Shown here: in pieces, positions 1-11,205 of the stretch
How positions within the stretch are numbered: the stretch's first letter is position 1
Layout: every line of letters starts with the position of its first letter
Assembly: GCA_002007465.1 (NCBI GenBank)
Contig: LNAC01000374.1
Coordinates: forward strand, 1,162,949-1,226,948
DNA from: Ailurus styani
Taxonomy: Eukaryota; Chordata; Mammalia; Carnivora; Ailuridae
Direction: 5' to 3'
DNA: 64,000 nt
Made by a program: the position numbers and the translations under genes
The notes under the pieces: model-generated
The model's database searches: none
The model's input: the letters and a program-made list of their open reading frames with translations, nothing else
What the model was told of the DNA's origin: nothing

Positions 1-345
1 TGTACATTAAATGTCACTGACCATATAGACCATTTTGTGCCGTTTCTTTTACTCTATATAAAGTATATAAAATTGACCGTTGTTGAAGATGCTTGTAGAC
101 TGTTAAATCTCGTTGTTTAGGGTATCATTATATGAATATACCACAATTTATTTATCCACTCTACTGTTGGTGGACATTTGAGTGGCTTCCAGTTTTTGGC
201 TATTCTGAATGCTGTTATGAACAGTCTTGTACATGCCTTTTGGTGATCACATGTACACACTTCTGTTAAGTATATACCAAAGAGTAAATAACTGGTGGGT
301 TATAAGTTATGCCTGTATTCAGGGTAAGTGTTTACAGAGTATTTT
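1..345 (-). mobile_element. L1 3'-end fragment, antisense
   Basis: The text resembles the antisense of an old L1 3' untranslated region: a passage about a changing distance, 'gaatgctgttatgaacag', followed by 'gtacatgcctttt' and 'aagtatataccaaagagt'. Strongly diverged and cut by the window edge. No coding potential. Confidence 0.5.
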
Positions 346-359
346 CTGTAAATGAACAT

Positions 360-830
360 CTGTAAATGAACATGACTCACCTGTTGAAGCCCTCACTGGC
401 TTTCTTTTATGCTGTGAATAAACTGTGCTCCACACTATAAAGCCTATATGACTACCCTGTAAGTAATTCTTTAGCTTTAACTCATGCCACTCTCTCTCGA
501 CTCACCTGTTTGCTCCCGTTCATTTATTTTTCTAGATGTATGTTTCCTGCTTATCTCTTGTTTGAAATATTATTATCCCTACCGCCTGCCTGCAGACACA
601 CAAGTCCACACAGCTCAGCTCCTAATAGGGAGCTCTTTCGCATTTTTCAAATGTCACCTTCTTGGAGAAGCCTTTTCTGATTATGTTTATCTAAGTATCT
701 CCATTTAATTTTCTTTAATTCTACCAAATGTCTTCATAACATTTATGATAAATTTGAAAGTACATATAAATTTTCATTTCTTGTTCATCTGTTTCTTCTT
801 CTAGCCTTGTGATACTTAAAAAAAAAAAAA
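360..830 (+). repeat. L2 fragment
   Basis: Contains the L2-like phrase 'aaatgtcaccttcttggagaagccttttctgatta' in diverged form, followed by an AT-rich 3' part. The 74-residue open frame at 484-708 lies within it and is not a gene. Confidence 0.5.
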
Positions 831-848
831 AAAAAAGAAAAAGTCCAT

Positions 849-1083
849 GGGACACTTGGGTGGCTCAGTCGGTTAAGTGTCTGCGTTCGGCTCAGGTCAT
901 GATCCCAGGGTCCTGGGATTGAGTCCCACATCAGACTCCCTACTCAGTGGCGAGTCTGCTTTTCCCTCTCCCTCTACACCCCCTTCCTGCTCGTGCCCTC
1001 TCACTCTCACTCTCAAGTAAATAAATGAAATCTTTTTGGTATGTGTGCTGCCAAAGTGAGCACAATAAATAAAATCTTTAAAA
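849..1083 (+). mobile_element. CAN-SINE (SINEC)
   Basis: tRNA-like head from 849 (ctcagtcggttaagtgtctg), CT-rich body and A-rich tail. Flanked by an approximate target-site duplication, aaaagtccatg at about 838-848 and aaaatccatg at about 1085-1094. The tail is unusual: about 28 bp of other sequence (about 1037-1064) sits between two copies of the taaatnaaatcttt tail motif. Confidence 0.9.
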
Positions 1084-1399
1084 AAAAATCCATGTTTATG
1101 ACCTATTCTCACATTTCCTGACATAATTAGGTTGATGGGGATCCTGATTTTGGTATTTTTAAAAAGCCTCTCACACTGACCATTTTTTTATGGAGTATGT
1201 AATATGTAACATGCACATTATTATAAATATTGGAAGTATGATACAATTTTTATGGGTAGATATATGCAATCCAAAATATTTTGAGGCCCCTGGACAAGCC
1301 CATATAACACTTCATTTTACAAGTTAAGGAATTATGTTACAGAGAATTTCTGAATTATGTTCAGTGTTATATAACTGGTTACTGCTACAGTTTGGACTA

Positions 1400-1585
1400 C
1401 TCCAATTTCCAACTCCATGGGATTTCTATTGCAATGCAAACTCCGGGTGTTGCCTATTCTAATTATTTGTGTGTGTCTGTCTTCCTCACTGGACTGTAGC
1501 AACGGGGACTGTGTCCTCTTGCATTCTCCATTGTACCTATTACAAATAACTCCTTGCTTATAGCAGATCGTCAATAAATGTGTTG
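1400..1585 (+). repeat. L2 3'-end fragment
   Basis: Matches the L2 3' end pattern 'gactgtagcaacggggactgtgtc ... tcaataaatgtgttgaa' in diverged form. No reading frame of interest. Confidence 0.55.
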
Positions 1586-3536
1586 AAAGCAATAATATAA
1601 CCATTTCAATCATTTATAGAACACCAATATAATATGCTTCACTGAGTTGTTTCAGACATTTTATCCTCGAGCACTGACATTTCATTATTTCAGAATCTTT
1701 TTTCTTTGCACAATAAAGAGTTGAATCAATTTTAGAGCCTTGAAGCCAAAGAGGTTTGAGAATCCTTTAAAGTACATTACCCTTTCTGGAGTATTAAATA
1801 TCAGCAAAAACAGATTATCCTGGTCTGTGACTAGACTTATTATCAGTCACTGTCATAAAACAAAGAGTGTTCTCCATCAGGAAGAGTTTCTGGTTATTTC
1901 AATAACTATGTTATTACGTATTCGTTGTATAGTGAAATAGTTTCTGATGATCTGTGTTTTATAAAAAAGGAAAACAATAAATAGAAATTCTTAAAATGTT
2001 GTCAAATTAATGAGGTAGTTCTAGATGTAGAAATTTTTGATCTGGTCTCTTTCCAAAGAAGGTAAAAATTAACTGTCAATAAAATCCAAGAAATTTTATG
2101 GCTGAGAATATACAGTGAGCTACCTTCTCTTATTTGGTATAGAGGCTGTATTTCTAAGAAGTAATTTTTATCTGGAAAGATTAAACTCTCTTAGAAAATA
2201 AAGGGTGGGGAAACAACTAAAATACATTAGGAGTTTTTAAAAAAATCATAGTAAAAAAAATTCAAGAAGGAACCCATTTCATCAGTACAATAATCTCTTA
2301 TAGAATCATCATCTTTAATTGATCAAGAAACACTGATGTTGGCTTGATGATCTGCTGAGGCTATAGGTTTTGTTTTATATGAAATGGGCTTCCTTTACAA
2401 TTTTCCAAGCCAGCCGTTCCTGGCTTGAAATGCAATGTCTTGCGCTCTTATATTCTTGTTTTGTTCTCGCAAGTCTTGGCAGAATGCTAACCTCTTCACA
2501 GATTATTGTGGTGTTCAAAGACATGCTTTCTCGACTTGGTCTTCTGGCCATATATTGAAGGACTTAATTATAAACAAATGTCCCTGTTCTACTACTCAGA
2601 CTTGCCCTCCTGAGAAGCAGGGGTGAGGTCTGGGGGTATAGCGTGCACTGAGGAGAAATTTTAGACATGTGGAATGACAATAATAAAACCAATTGCCTCA
2701 AAACCACTGCTTCAAAGGGATTATGATATTTATGTAGTTACATAGTAACATGTCTCCCTTTGTACACTTTATGGTCCTTAAATTCGTATTTTTTTATCCT
2801 TCTATTCCTAGCTCTTTCTTTTCACAGTGTGAAGTGACTAGTCAGGTGATGCTTATCATGCATTTGTTGAATGAATTGTGAATATGACATTGTGGGGTTT
2901 ATCATATAGTAGTAGCCCTTCTACAAATCACCTTTTCTCTGTAATTTTTATAGAGTAATATCAGAAAGCAAATTAATTTTTGTTTCCCCTATTAGTTGGA
3001 ATTTACTTGGTAGAAGAAGTTTAACCACTGAATGAAATTCAGGCCAAGTCCCACAACTTCTCTGTCGCACTCAGGTACTAAAATGTTCTTTGGTCAGTAA
3101 TTAAAATACTCAGGTACAATAATAGTTAAAACTTCAATTTTAATTACATTTAAAAAGGTCTTCCTATTGAGGGAAGGGGGTGTGGTCAGGAGAGAGGGAA
3201 TGAGAAAAGATCTAGATTCTGATCTAGTGTTAGTTTCTTCCCGTTTTGGCTCAAGTTTAAAGCTGATTCTTTTTCTCATGGTCCCTTTTCTGGATCTTCA
3301 GAGGCCCTCCTTGACTCCATCTCTTGGAATTTCCCACCAGTAGTTTCCTTGACCCAGACTACTGCTTCTTTGCTACTGCTAGTCACTTCATGGTAAATCA
3401 TTTCATGTCCTTTGCCCTCATGTGTTCTTGTAAGGCATGTCATGCATTGCAGCCACTCCTCCTTCATTTTATTAATCTCTATATTTTCCAAGCCAGATAC
3501 TGAATTACCAAGTATCTGAAATGAGATCTTTTTCTT
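1586..3536. other. anonymous AT-rich stretch
   Basis: I recognise no gene, RNA or repeat family here. Short open frames exist but have no recognisable protein content. May include very old repeats that only a database search would show. Confidence 0.5.
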
Positions 3537-3537
3537 T

Positions 3538-3635
3538 TTTAAAGGTTTATTTATGAGAGAGAGAGCCAGTGAGCATACACAGGAGAGAGGGACAGAAGGA
3601 GAGGGAGGGAGAGTCTCAAGCAGACTCCCCATTGG
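3538..3635 (-). mobile_element. CAN-SINE fragment, antisense
   Basis: Antisense tail and body (aaaggtttatttatgagagagag ... agtctcaagcagactcccc). The head is missing or too diverged. It forms one end of a spurious 118-residue frame on the minus strand (3276-3632). Confidence 0.7.
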
Positions 3636-3767
3636 GCCTCTGAATCAGCTTAGGTGTGCCACAAAAACACAGCACTGTTCCCTTGACTATTGTATGAAAC
3701 TGAGTGAAGCCACATTTTCAGAGGTTTCAACTAAAATGTCCTATGGTTGAACAAAAAGAGAAATTTA

Positions 3768-3945
3768 GGGGCGCCTGGGTGACTCAGTAGGTTAAAGCCT
3801 CTGCCTTTGGCTCGGGTGACGATCTCGGGGTCCTGGAATCGAGGCCCGCATCGGGCTCCCTGCTCAGCGGGGAGCCTGCTTCCCTTTCTCTGCCTGCCTC
3901 TCCGCCTACTTGTAATCTCTCTGTCAAAATAAAATAAAATCTTAA
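3768..3945 (+). mobile_element. CAN-SINE (SINEC)
   Basis: Starts ggggcgcctgggtgactcag and ends in an A-rich tail. Exact 15-bp target-site duplication aaaaagagaaattta at 3753-3767 and 3946-3960. Confidence 0.97.
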
Positions 3946-4289
3946 AAAAAGAGAAATTTAAATAAGAGGTGTTTTGACCTGTTACATTGTAGAGCTGATT
4001 CTGTTAGACCTTACCAAAAATTATGCTTTCTCTAGTATATCACATAGTATGTTGAACCATGGCAGGAAAAAATGTTCTTGCTAGCTCTTAGGTACTTTGA
4101 TTTGAAAAATGGGACTTTGAAATTATCTTAATCTCCTTAAAGATTTTAATGAAACCATAGAAAATATGAAATAAAAGATTATTGGTAACTTGTCTAAATA
4201 CAAGCAAGAACTTGCTCATTAATCTACATATTCCACAGTGAAAATGTAAGTTCTGGCAAATTCTTTTCAGTCTGTTAACTGCTTACTAA

Positions 4290-5060
4290 AATGAAAAGAT
4301 CTTAATTGCTGAAAGTCCAGCACACCTTGTATACAACACTGATAAGAAAGGGTGTGCTTTGCTTTCCTATGGTATTGAAGCCATTACAAATGAAAGCTTT
4401 TGGCCACTTCTCAGTTTCTTCAAAATGTGCAGAAGCCATTGAGATTTTTGATCATTTAGAAATGGAAGGAGATAGCCCCCTTAGACATATACCCACAAGT
4501 ACCCGTCAGTTTTATTGGCCATAGAGGAGCTGTGAAAATGTTGGTCTGCTATAAAATTCGATTTTGAAGTGTATCAGTGTGGCTCAGTCAGTTAAGCAGC
4601 CTACTCTTGATTTCGACTTGGGTCACGATCTCAGGATTGTAAGATCTAGCCCTGCTTTGGGCTCTGCACTCAGCTCGTGTCTGCTTTCCCTCTCCCTTCC
4701 CCAGCTTGTGCTCTCTCTCTCTCTTAAATAAAATTTTTTAAAATGAAATAAAATTAGATTTTCAAAGTGTGAGACAAGAAGAATGTCCTTCTCTAATTTG
4801 GACATACACCAAGGATAAGAAATGAAAAAGGATTACAAACAGAAATGTAGGTAGTGTTTTTCTAAAACTGTTTGATGATCTTTGAAAAGATATTAAGAAG
4901 CTCAGAAAAGAAGGAACTGACCGACTGCACCTGAGTTGTTCAATGCAATATCTAGATTGCAACAAAAACTGATAGAGGGGAAAAAAAAGCTAATTTTTTA
5001 AAAATAATATTGCTTCAAAACTTCAAAGTGAAGCCCCCAGAAGAAGATGACCAAGTTAAA
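4290..5060 (+). pseudogene. hAT-type transposase-like fossil (tentative)
   Basis: Broken reading on the + strand, best seen in the 72-residue frame at 4306-4524, which contains HFSVSSKCAEAIEIFDHLEM followed by a HIPT element. After one frame change at about 4500 the next frame reads VLLAIEEL and a KCWSAIKF-like segment. This order (aligned serine/lysine block, acidic-aromatic block, H-P-T, then an L-AIE-LL-W-A run) is what I know from the C-terminal part of vertebrate hAT/ZBED-derived transposase-like proteins. The reading appears to continue past the old SINE at 4573-4743 (ECPSLIWTYTKD region at about 4787-4825). Several stops and frameshifts show that it is dead. Alternative: chance resemblance of an AT-rich region. 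I do not assign it to a specific family member. Confidence 0.35.
4573..4743 (+). mobile_element. older CAN-SINE
   Basis: Diverged head (gtggctcagtcagttaagcag) and tail ending in taaataaaatttttt. Imperfect target-site duplication gattttgaagtgt near 4560-4572 and gattttcaaagtgt near 4757-4770. It lies inside the possible transposase fossil. Confidence 0.85.
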
Positions 5061-5639
5061 CAGGAGTTTTTTGATTTGTTTACTAAAACTGTAACTTAAT
5101 TGGTATCCAACTTTGATACCATAAATTCAAGTTATCTCTGTGGTTTAAAACCATTTTTCCAGAGAAACAGAGTTTTAACTTATGATGTCCAATGTGCTTA
5201 TGATTGTTTAAAATGAAGGGCATTTTAGATATGGGCAGCCTCTATCATAAGTTTACAGAAGTAAAGGACCCAATTGATAAATCAAAACAAGTTTGTGGAT
5301 ACCAAGTAGATGGACAGTTTTGGAGAGCTGGAAATTAATTTCATGTAAGTCTAAAATCCTGCTGTTGCTGGTAAGTAAAATCTTAAGTATTCCATGCTCA
5401 ACTGCTTTTGTCAAGACGATATTTAGTTTGAAGTCCTCACATTAGACTGATGCCAGGAATCAGTGGAATGTGGGCTTGATAAGAGGACAGCAGCAAGTCG
5501 AAGTGAGTTTTACATCTGACACTATTTATTTTCATCACTACATATGAGAGAAGGAAGAATGTCCTGAAAGCCACAAGCAGCTCTGAAAAGTGCTGGAAAA
5601 AGAAACAGAGTAAAAATCCTATGGTATCATGGGATAGAG

Positions 5640-5885
5640 AGACAGTTATTGTTTTTCATAAATATACATCTAAGTGGGGTCTTGTAGGACTAAGTTCTGC
5701 AACCTTGTGATTACTTTAGGCCCACCTGGATAATCTTCCTATCTTAAAGTCAGCTGATTAGCAACCTTAATTCTATGCTGTCTTAATTCCTCTTTGCTAT
5801 GTAACATATTTTCAGTTTCCGGGGATTAGGACATGGACATCTTCGGGGAGATATTATTATGTTGCCTATACTATGTACTATGATT
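5640..5885. repeat. old interspersed repeat, LTR-like, family not named
   Basis: The string around 5700-5880 (taggcccacctggataatcttc ... ggattaggacatggacatctt) matches a widespread mammalian repeat that I recognise by text but cannot name with confidence. A possible opposite end of the same family is at about 6455-6560 (tattagtttgctaaggctgtg). Confidence 0.45.
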
Positions 5886-6455
5886 TGCCTTGATTAACAT
5901 GCATACCACAATGATTAACAAAAATAGGTATAATGACTGATAGCTCCAATCATTATAAGATAGCCCCATTAAATAATAAGAATAATAAATTTTTAGTATT
6001 TAATTAAGATGAAAATTTCCCTAAAAGAAAGTCTCTGGGCAGCTAAAATATTTTCCTACCATAACCACATCTGAATTCAAATTCTTACTCCTATTCTTTG
6101 AGTAAAAAATTGAATTTATTAGTGTATGTAAGTAGTAACCAGTGATCCATGTTATCATACTTTACACTGCATTTTAAATGTTTAACAACATATATGTTTA
6201 TTTTACTGTTAATTCTGATAGCAACTGTGTTTACTGGTTATGTACCTCAGATGGTCAGCAGATAATAAATTACTTGATAAATAAAATATATTGGCATAGC
6301 CTACTTCTGAAATTCGCTCAAAGAGTTTAGATATAACTTCTTTATGAATATTTATTTCATGCTTATCATAACTTACAACTTTAAGGTGAAGTTTTATAAT
6401 TATGCTTTCAAGTAAAGGTATTGATAATGCCCTTTCTATGCTTACAAAGTGTATT
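5886..6455. other. anonymous AT-rich stretch
   Basis: Very AT-rich. No reading frame, RNA gene or repeat family recognised. Confidence 0.5.
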
Positions 6456-6733
6456 AGTTTGCTAAGGCTGTGTATTTAGAGGGTTCTTCAGAGAAACAGA
6501 ACAATAGGATGGAGACAGAGAGAGATAAACTTCATTGGTCAAATAGAATGCCACATAAAATCTACAACAAATGATGTCCAAGAGCACAGCTGTCATCATT
6601 AAGAAGTCCAAGTCCAAAAGAGAATATAGGCACTTCCTAAGTGTCCTTCATGAATATAGAACCCAGGACAATAAAATTACTCTGAAATAATTAAATATAA
6701 AGTTATTTATGAATCATCAGAACATATATGCAA

Positions 6734-6928
6734 GGGGCGCCTGGGTGGCTCAGTGGGTTAAGCCTCTGCCTTTGGCTCAGGTCATGATCCCAGGGTCCTG
6801 GGATGGAGCCCCGCATCGGGCTCCCTACTCAGCAGGAAGTCTGCTTCTCCCTTTCCCACTCTCCTTGCTTGTGTTCCCTCTCTCACTGTGTCTTTCTCTG
6901 TCAAATAAATAAATAAAGTCTTAAAAAA
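6734..6928 (+). mobile_element. CAN-SINE (SINEC)
   Basis: Complete element: ggggcgcctgggtggctcag head, CT-rich body, (aaat)n tail ending aaagtcttaaaaaaa. It is tail-to-tail with the antisense SINE at 6951-7154, only about 22 bp away. Confidence 0.95.
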
Positions 6929-6950
6929 ATTTAGCATTAGTTTTAGGAGT

Positions 6951-7154
6951 TTTTTTTTTTTAAGATTTTATTTATTTATTTGACACAGAGAGAGACACTA
7001 CAAGTAGGCAGAGAGGCAGGCAGAGAGACAGGGAGAAGATGAAGCAGGATCCCTGCTGAGCAGAGAGCCCGATGCAGGCCTCGATCCCAGGACCCTGGGA
7101 TCATGACCTGAGCCAAAAGCAGAGGCTTTAACCCACTGAGCCACCCAGGCACCC
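6951..7154 (-). mobile_element. CAN-SINE (SINEC), antisense
   Basis: Poly-T, aagattttatttatttattt, body, and the reverse-complemented head ending gccacccaggcaccc. Near-perfect target-site duplication agttttaggag (about 6939-6949) and agttctaggag (from about 7155). Confidence 0.96.
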
Positions 7155-7207
7155 AGTTCTAGGAGTTTCAAAATAGGACCAAACTCCTGGTGATACTACT
7201 AGTATCA

Positions 7208-7246
7208 TGTTGATATTACAAGTACTACTACTACTACTGCTGCTAC
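7208..7246 (+). repeat. (TAC)n/(TGC)n microsatellite
   Basis: Short impure trinucleotide run, actactactactactgctgctac. Confidence 0.85.
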
Positions 7247-7269
7247 TTTCAAAAAAGGCACAATGATAA

Positions 7270-7480
7270 CTAAAAGAGTATCTAATATTTATCCTAAGTG
7301 CCAGACATCATCCTAAGTACTTTTTTTTATATTTCACTTCATTAAGTCCTCCCAACAATTTGACATAAGGACTATTACTTGTTATGACTATTGCCTTTTC
7401 CAGTTTTTATTTTTCCACTTAAATCAGAGAGGTCAAGTAATGTGCTCTGCTTGAAAACAAAGAGAAATATAAGGATAGGA
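7270..7480 (-). repeat. MIR fragment, antisense
   Basis: Order of phrases fits antisense MIR: atttatcctaagtgccag, ttcattaagtcctcccaaca, ggactattac, agaggtcaagtaatgtgctc. Well diverged. Confidence 0.7.
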
Positions 7481-7510
7481 AATCAGAATAGTTTCAAAAG
7501 TTGTGGAGAT

Positions 7511-8080
7511 TAAATGCATAAATATTTGGATGAGTTGTTTCAATCATAAAATGTAAACAAAAGACTGTGTATTATTTACTCTAATTTTGTTTTATATTGA
7601 AGGTACTCGGAGATCATCGGGCATGGAACAAAGTCTGCCCTATCCCAGCGGATGATGCTGGCAGCAAACACCTAAGCCATCTGGCTTGGCAATGCCAGGC
7701 TGATACCTAGCCCAGGGACCCGTGCAGGTAAGATGGTGGGAGGGAAGACAGAATCTCCAATGACATAATCCTTAAGTCCTTAAGGGAGCCCAAAATATTA
7801 CCCTTCTGTTTTTTTCTGGAAGTAATAACTCCCCTGCCACCCCCTTACTCTCCCACCGTCCACCCTGAGAAAATGAGTGTTCTCTTAATTTGAATGAACT
7901 TTCTGTCCAGTCTCATCACTTGGCCAAGTTTGGCTTCCACCACCCTGATTCTACTATCTTTCATGGGTCCTGGTCAATAGTATCTCTTCTGAAAATGGGA
8001 ATGGCTTTTGATCCTTAGTATGCCTATGTCCCAAGGAACACAGAGAAAGACTGATGAAGTCATGGACAGAAAAGTACTTT
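7511..8080. other. non-repeat stretch with exon-like segment
   Basis: No recognised gene. 7603-7727 is bounded by a pyrimidine-rich AG acceptor-like end (..tttgttttatattgaag) and a consensus donor-like CAG|GTAAGA at 7725-7733. One frame is open for about 37 codons and then stops. This could be a noncoding-RNA exon or chance. See findings. Confidence 0.25.
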
Positions 8081-8083
8081 GTG

Positions 8084-8274
8084 GGGGGTGTGCCTGGATG
8101 CCTCAGTTAGTTGAGTGTCTGCCTTTGGCTCAGGTCATGATCCCAGGGTCCTGGGATCGAGTCCTGAATCGGGCTCCCTGCTCAGAGTGGGGCGTGATTC
8201 TCTCTCTCCTGCTTCCCCTGCTTGTAGACTCTCTCTGTCAAATAAATAAATAAAATCCTAAAAAAAAAAAAAAA
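8084..8274 (+). mobile_element. CAN-SINE, slightly older
   Basis: Head gtgcctggatgcctcagttagttgagtg, internal B-box-like region, tail aaataaataaataaaatcct and poly-A. The final part generates a spurious frame with the upstream sequence (8008-8253). Confidence 0.9.
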
Positions 8275-8445
8275 AGCACATTGGAAACTCCAAATCACAG
8301 TGCTTATGAAATGTGGATTAGTAATGCTAGTACTATTTGCCAAGAGTTGGCTTATGAATTTCCACAACTATTTCGCTTCAGGAGTTGAAGATTTTATAAG
8401 GAACTCATACAACTAGTTAAGGTCCCCTCTGACTATGCCACTTTT

Positions 8446-8643
8446 TTTTTTAAAGATTTTATTTATTTATTTATTTCACAGAGGGAGAGAGATCACAAGG
8501 AGGCAGAGAGGCAGGCAGAGAGAGAGGGGGAAGCAGGCTCCCTGCTGAGCAGAGAGCCCGATGCGGGCCTTGATCCCAGGACCCTGAGATCATGACCTGA
8601 GCCGAAAGCAGAGGCTTTAACCCACTGAGCCACCCAGGCGCCC
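8446..8643 (-). mobile_element. CAN-SINE (SINEC), antisense
   Basis: Antisense full-length element. Exact 12-bp target-site duplication tatgccactttt at 8434-8445 and 8644-8655. Confidence 0.97.
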
Positions 8644-8960
8644 TATGCCACTTTTCCTTTTCAAAATACCCCTGCAGTTGTACAGTTCTTACAGAATCAA
8701 GGCCAAAATCCATGAGTCATTCAAGGTCCCTTAAAAACAAACTGTAACCATCCTTGTTCAGTCACTGGGGTCTCCTAGAGATGCATGTAAAACCAGGAAG
8801 GGGTGTGGAACTCACATCCTAGGCATGAACTTTTATCCAATGAGAGACCAGAACCTTCTTTCCATTTCCATAAAATAAGCTACTGACCTGAGATACATTT
8901 TGTTCACAGATTCAGCAATGAGTTGCATTTAGCAGTGGTCAGTTCAAGAAACATATTCTT

Positions 8961-9159
8961 GGGGCGCCTGGGTGGCTCAGAGGGTTAAAGCCTCTGTCTT
9001 CGGCTCAGGTCATGATCTCAGGGTCCTCGGATCAAGGCCCACATCGGGCTCCCTGCTCGGTGGAAAGCCTGCTTCCCCCACCCTCTCTCTGCCTGCCTCT
9101 CTGCCTATTTGTGATCTCTATCTCTGTGTCAAATAAATAAATAAAATCTTAAAAAAAAA
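8961..9159 (+). mobile_element. CAN-SINE (SINEC)
   Basis: Full-length sense element. Target-site duplication aaacatattctt immediately before the head (about 8949-8960) and after the poly-A (9161-9172). Confidence 0.97.
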
Positions 9160-9399
9160 AAAACATATTCTTGTCTGGCCTCATCTGCCTTTCCTGCTTC
9201 CCTCCTTTTGTCCCTTACTGCTACTGCTCCCTAATAGAGTAATAAATAAATAGTTCATAAGGGTTTTTCTGCCTCAGGCTTTGCTTTCTGGTTCCTCATG
9301 GAGAACCCAGTAAGACATCTTCATTTCTACCTATCAATCTACCTCATTAATTCAATCATCTTATAACATCATTCATTTGAAACCACATGATTATTGAGT

Positions 9400-9482
9400 A
9401 AGAGAGGGACTCAGAATGCACACTCATTTTGAATTTCATGGCTCCACCTCTTAGTGGCTATATGACCTTGAGTAAGTTGCTG
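9400..9482 (+). repeat. MIR core fragment
   Basis: Contains the MIR-like run 'ctccacctcttagtggctatatgaccttgagtaagttgct'. Confidence 0.65.
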
Positions 9483-9984
9483 TGATGTGTACTATGGAGC
9501 AATTTGTTCAAATGTCATTCTACTCTCCTTCTGGCTGGAGACTGGAAAGTTAATCTATATTCTTTAAACTGAGCTAACATTTTAGATGTGAGTTAAATGA
9601 ACTTGTGTGAGATTTGAAAGGCAGAATGATTCCCAGACCATTTTCCTTATCCTTCTTGGCTTCTCCTACTGGTGAGCAAAGCTGCAAGTGTTCCCAAGAC
9701 TATACTCCATTATCCTAGGGGTTGATAGGCAGTTGCAATGACAGAATGGATGGCATGTTTGTTCTCCATCCCCGTAGTCAGAATAAAATGAACAAGGAGC
9801 CATGTTTAGTTGACAAAAAAAACTATTGGTTAAATAACCAGTGGATATAAAGGTGGAAATTTCAAACAGCAGCTTTCAAGGAACTACAGCTGAATTAACC
9901 CTAACACTGGAGTAATTGCAGAAGTAAGTATGAGCAGCAACTTACGTCTTTTTGAAATACTGCTTCTCTTTACTGGAGAACTTA
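9483..9984. other. anonymous stretch
   Basis: No gene or repeat recognised. Confidence 0.5.
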
Positions 9985-10110
9985 CATAGGGGCTAATCTT
10001 AACTCTATATTTGTCCGTGCTTGAGCATGGGTAAAATACTTGAACTCTTGCAGCCTCTGTTCCCCATCTATAACACGTAAATGGTGATCCCAACCTGGTG
10101 GTGTGAGGTC
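9985..10110 (+). repeat. MIR fragment
   Basis: Diverged MIR text: cttgagcatgggtaaaatacttgaactcttgcagcctctgttccccatctataa. Confidence 0.55.
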
Positions 10111-10149
10111 AAGGGTGTGAAAGTGTCTGCAGATGGTCAGCTTGTATAT

Positions 10150-10445
10150 GTCTTTGGCTCTGGTTAGGCCTATGCACCTGTGTGTGTGTGAGTGGATCCG
10201 TATGGGCCGATATGTGTGTTTCTGAATGTATCTTCTGTCTGTAGATATATTCATTTGTATGTCTGCATGGGTTTTTATGGACTTGTGACTGTATTCACGA
10301 GTATGTTTCTGTGCACATGTCCTGATGGGTATATACGTATCTATGCTGTGGACGTGTGTATTTGTATGTGATAATGGGTGGGTGTTTATCCATGTATCTG
10401 AATACATGCATATGCGTAAGTATGTCTTTGACTGTGTTTCTCTGA
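10150..10445 (+). repeat. degenerate TG-rich tract
   Basis: About 300 bp dominated by TGTG, TGTAT and TATGT words with no fixed period. It looks like a decayed (TG)n/minisatellite array. It creates a chance 141-residue minus-strand frame rich in His, Thr and Ile (9982-10407), which is not a gene. Confidence 0.65.
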
Positions 10446-10519
10446 GTTATTTACATGAGTTCACTCAAATTTATTGGCTCAGCATCTCCTATACACACGT
10501 ACAGAGCACCCTCTAGTGC

Positions 10520-10984
10520 TCAACAGGAGAAAGTGCATTGCCCACAACAACAGGGCTTGAACTACTGTCAAGAATGCCAGTGGCTGATCCTCACACCCAC
10601 ATGACCAGTTTCCAGGACTGTCCTTGAGAGGCAGAGGAGGATCGTTCTGTCCGGAACTGGGAACAAACTAACAGAAACCTTTGCACCGGATCTAACCCAC
10701 GGGAAATTGCTTAATGGTATGAAGTGAAAATATGCATCCACTGGTAGTCCAGAAAAGGATCACCAGAGAGTACATGGGACATGGGGAGGAGGGTTCATTA
10801 TACCACATTTCCATTTGGTGAATCACCAAGAGTAAGATTACTGGCACATAATCAGACTGAAATGCAAAGGAACCTCCTTCCGTTTTCTACGTTTGAGGGT
10901 CTCTGCACCTTGAGAAGCTAATCCCAGAATACACTATCTTCCCCTCCAGCTCTGTATACAGGTAAGTTCTGACAGCATCTAGAA
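10520..10984. other. anonymous non-repeat stretch
   Basis: No gene, RNA or repeat recognised. Sequence complexity looks normal. Confidence 0.5.
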
Positions 10985-11205
10985 AACACAGGTGTTGTTT
11001 ATTGAATATTTACTTCGTGCCAGTCACTGCACTGAACTCTTTATGCCCCATCTCATTTGATTAGTGAAAACGACTATATGAGGGGGGTACTATTGTTACT
11101 ATATCCATTTCAAAATGAGAAAACTGAGATCTAGCAATGGTAAATAACTTGACCACTTTCACACTGTGAGGGGTAGTAAAGTCAACTTTTTGAATCCAAA
11201 CCGTC
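10985..11205 (-). repeat. MIR, antisense
   Basis: Clear antisense MIR: ttgaatatttacttcgtgccagtcactgcactgaa, catctcatttgat, tactattgttactatatccatttcaaaatgagaaaactgag, taaataacttgaccactttcacac. Confidence 0.85.

Noticed and set aside
3276..3632. 118-residue minus-strand open frame
   Set aside because: One end is antisense SINE sequence and the rest has no family motif or flanking gene structure.
3768..3850. tRNA-like head with A and B boxes (as in all SINEs here)
   Set aside because: It is the promoter region of a tRNA-derived SINE, not a tRNA gene: no mature cloverleaf, and it is continuous with SINE body and tail.
9982..10407. 141-residue minus-strand open frame
   Set aside because: Composition (His/Thr/Ile) follows directly from the TG-rich repeat tract.
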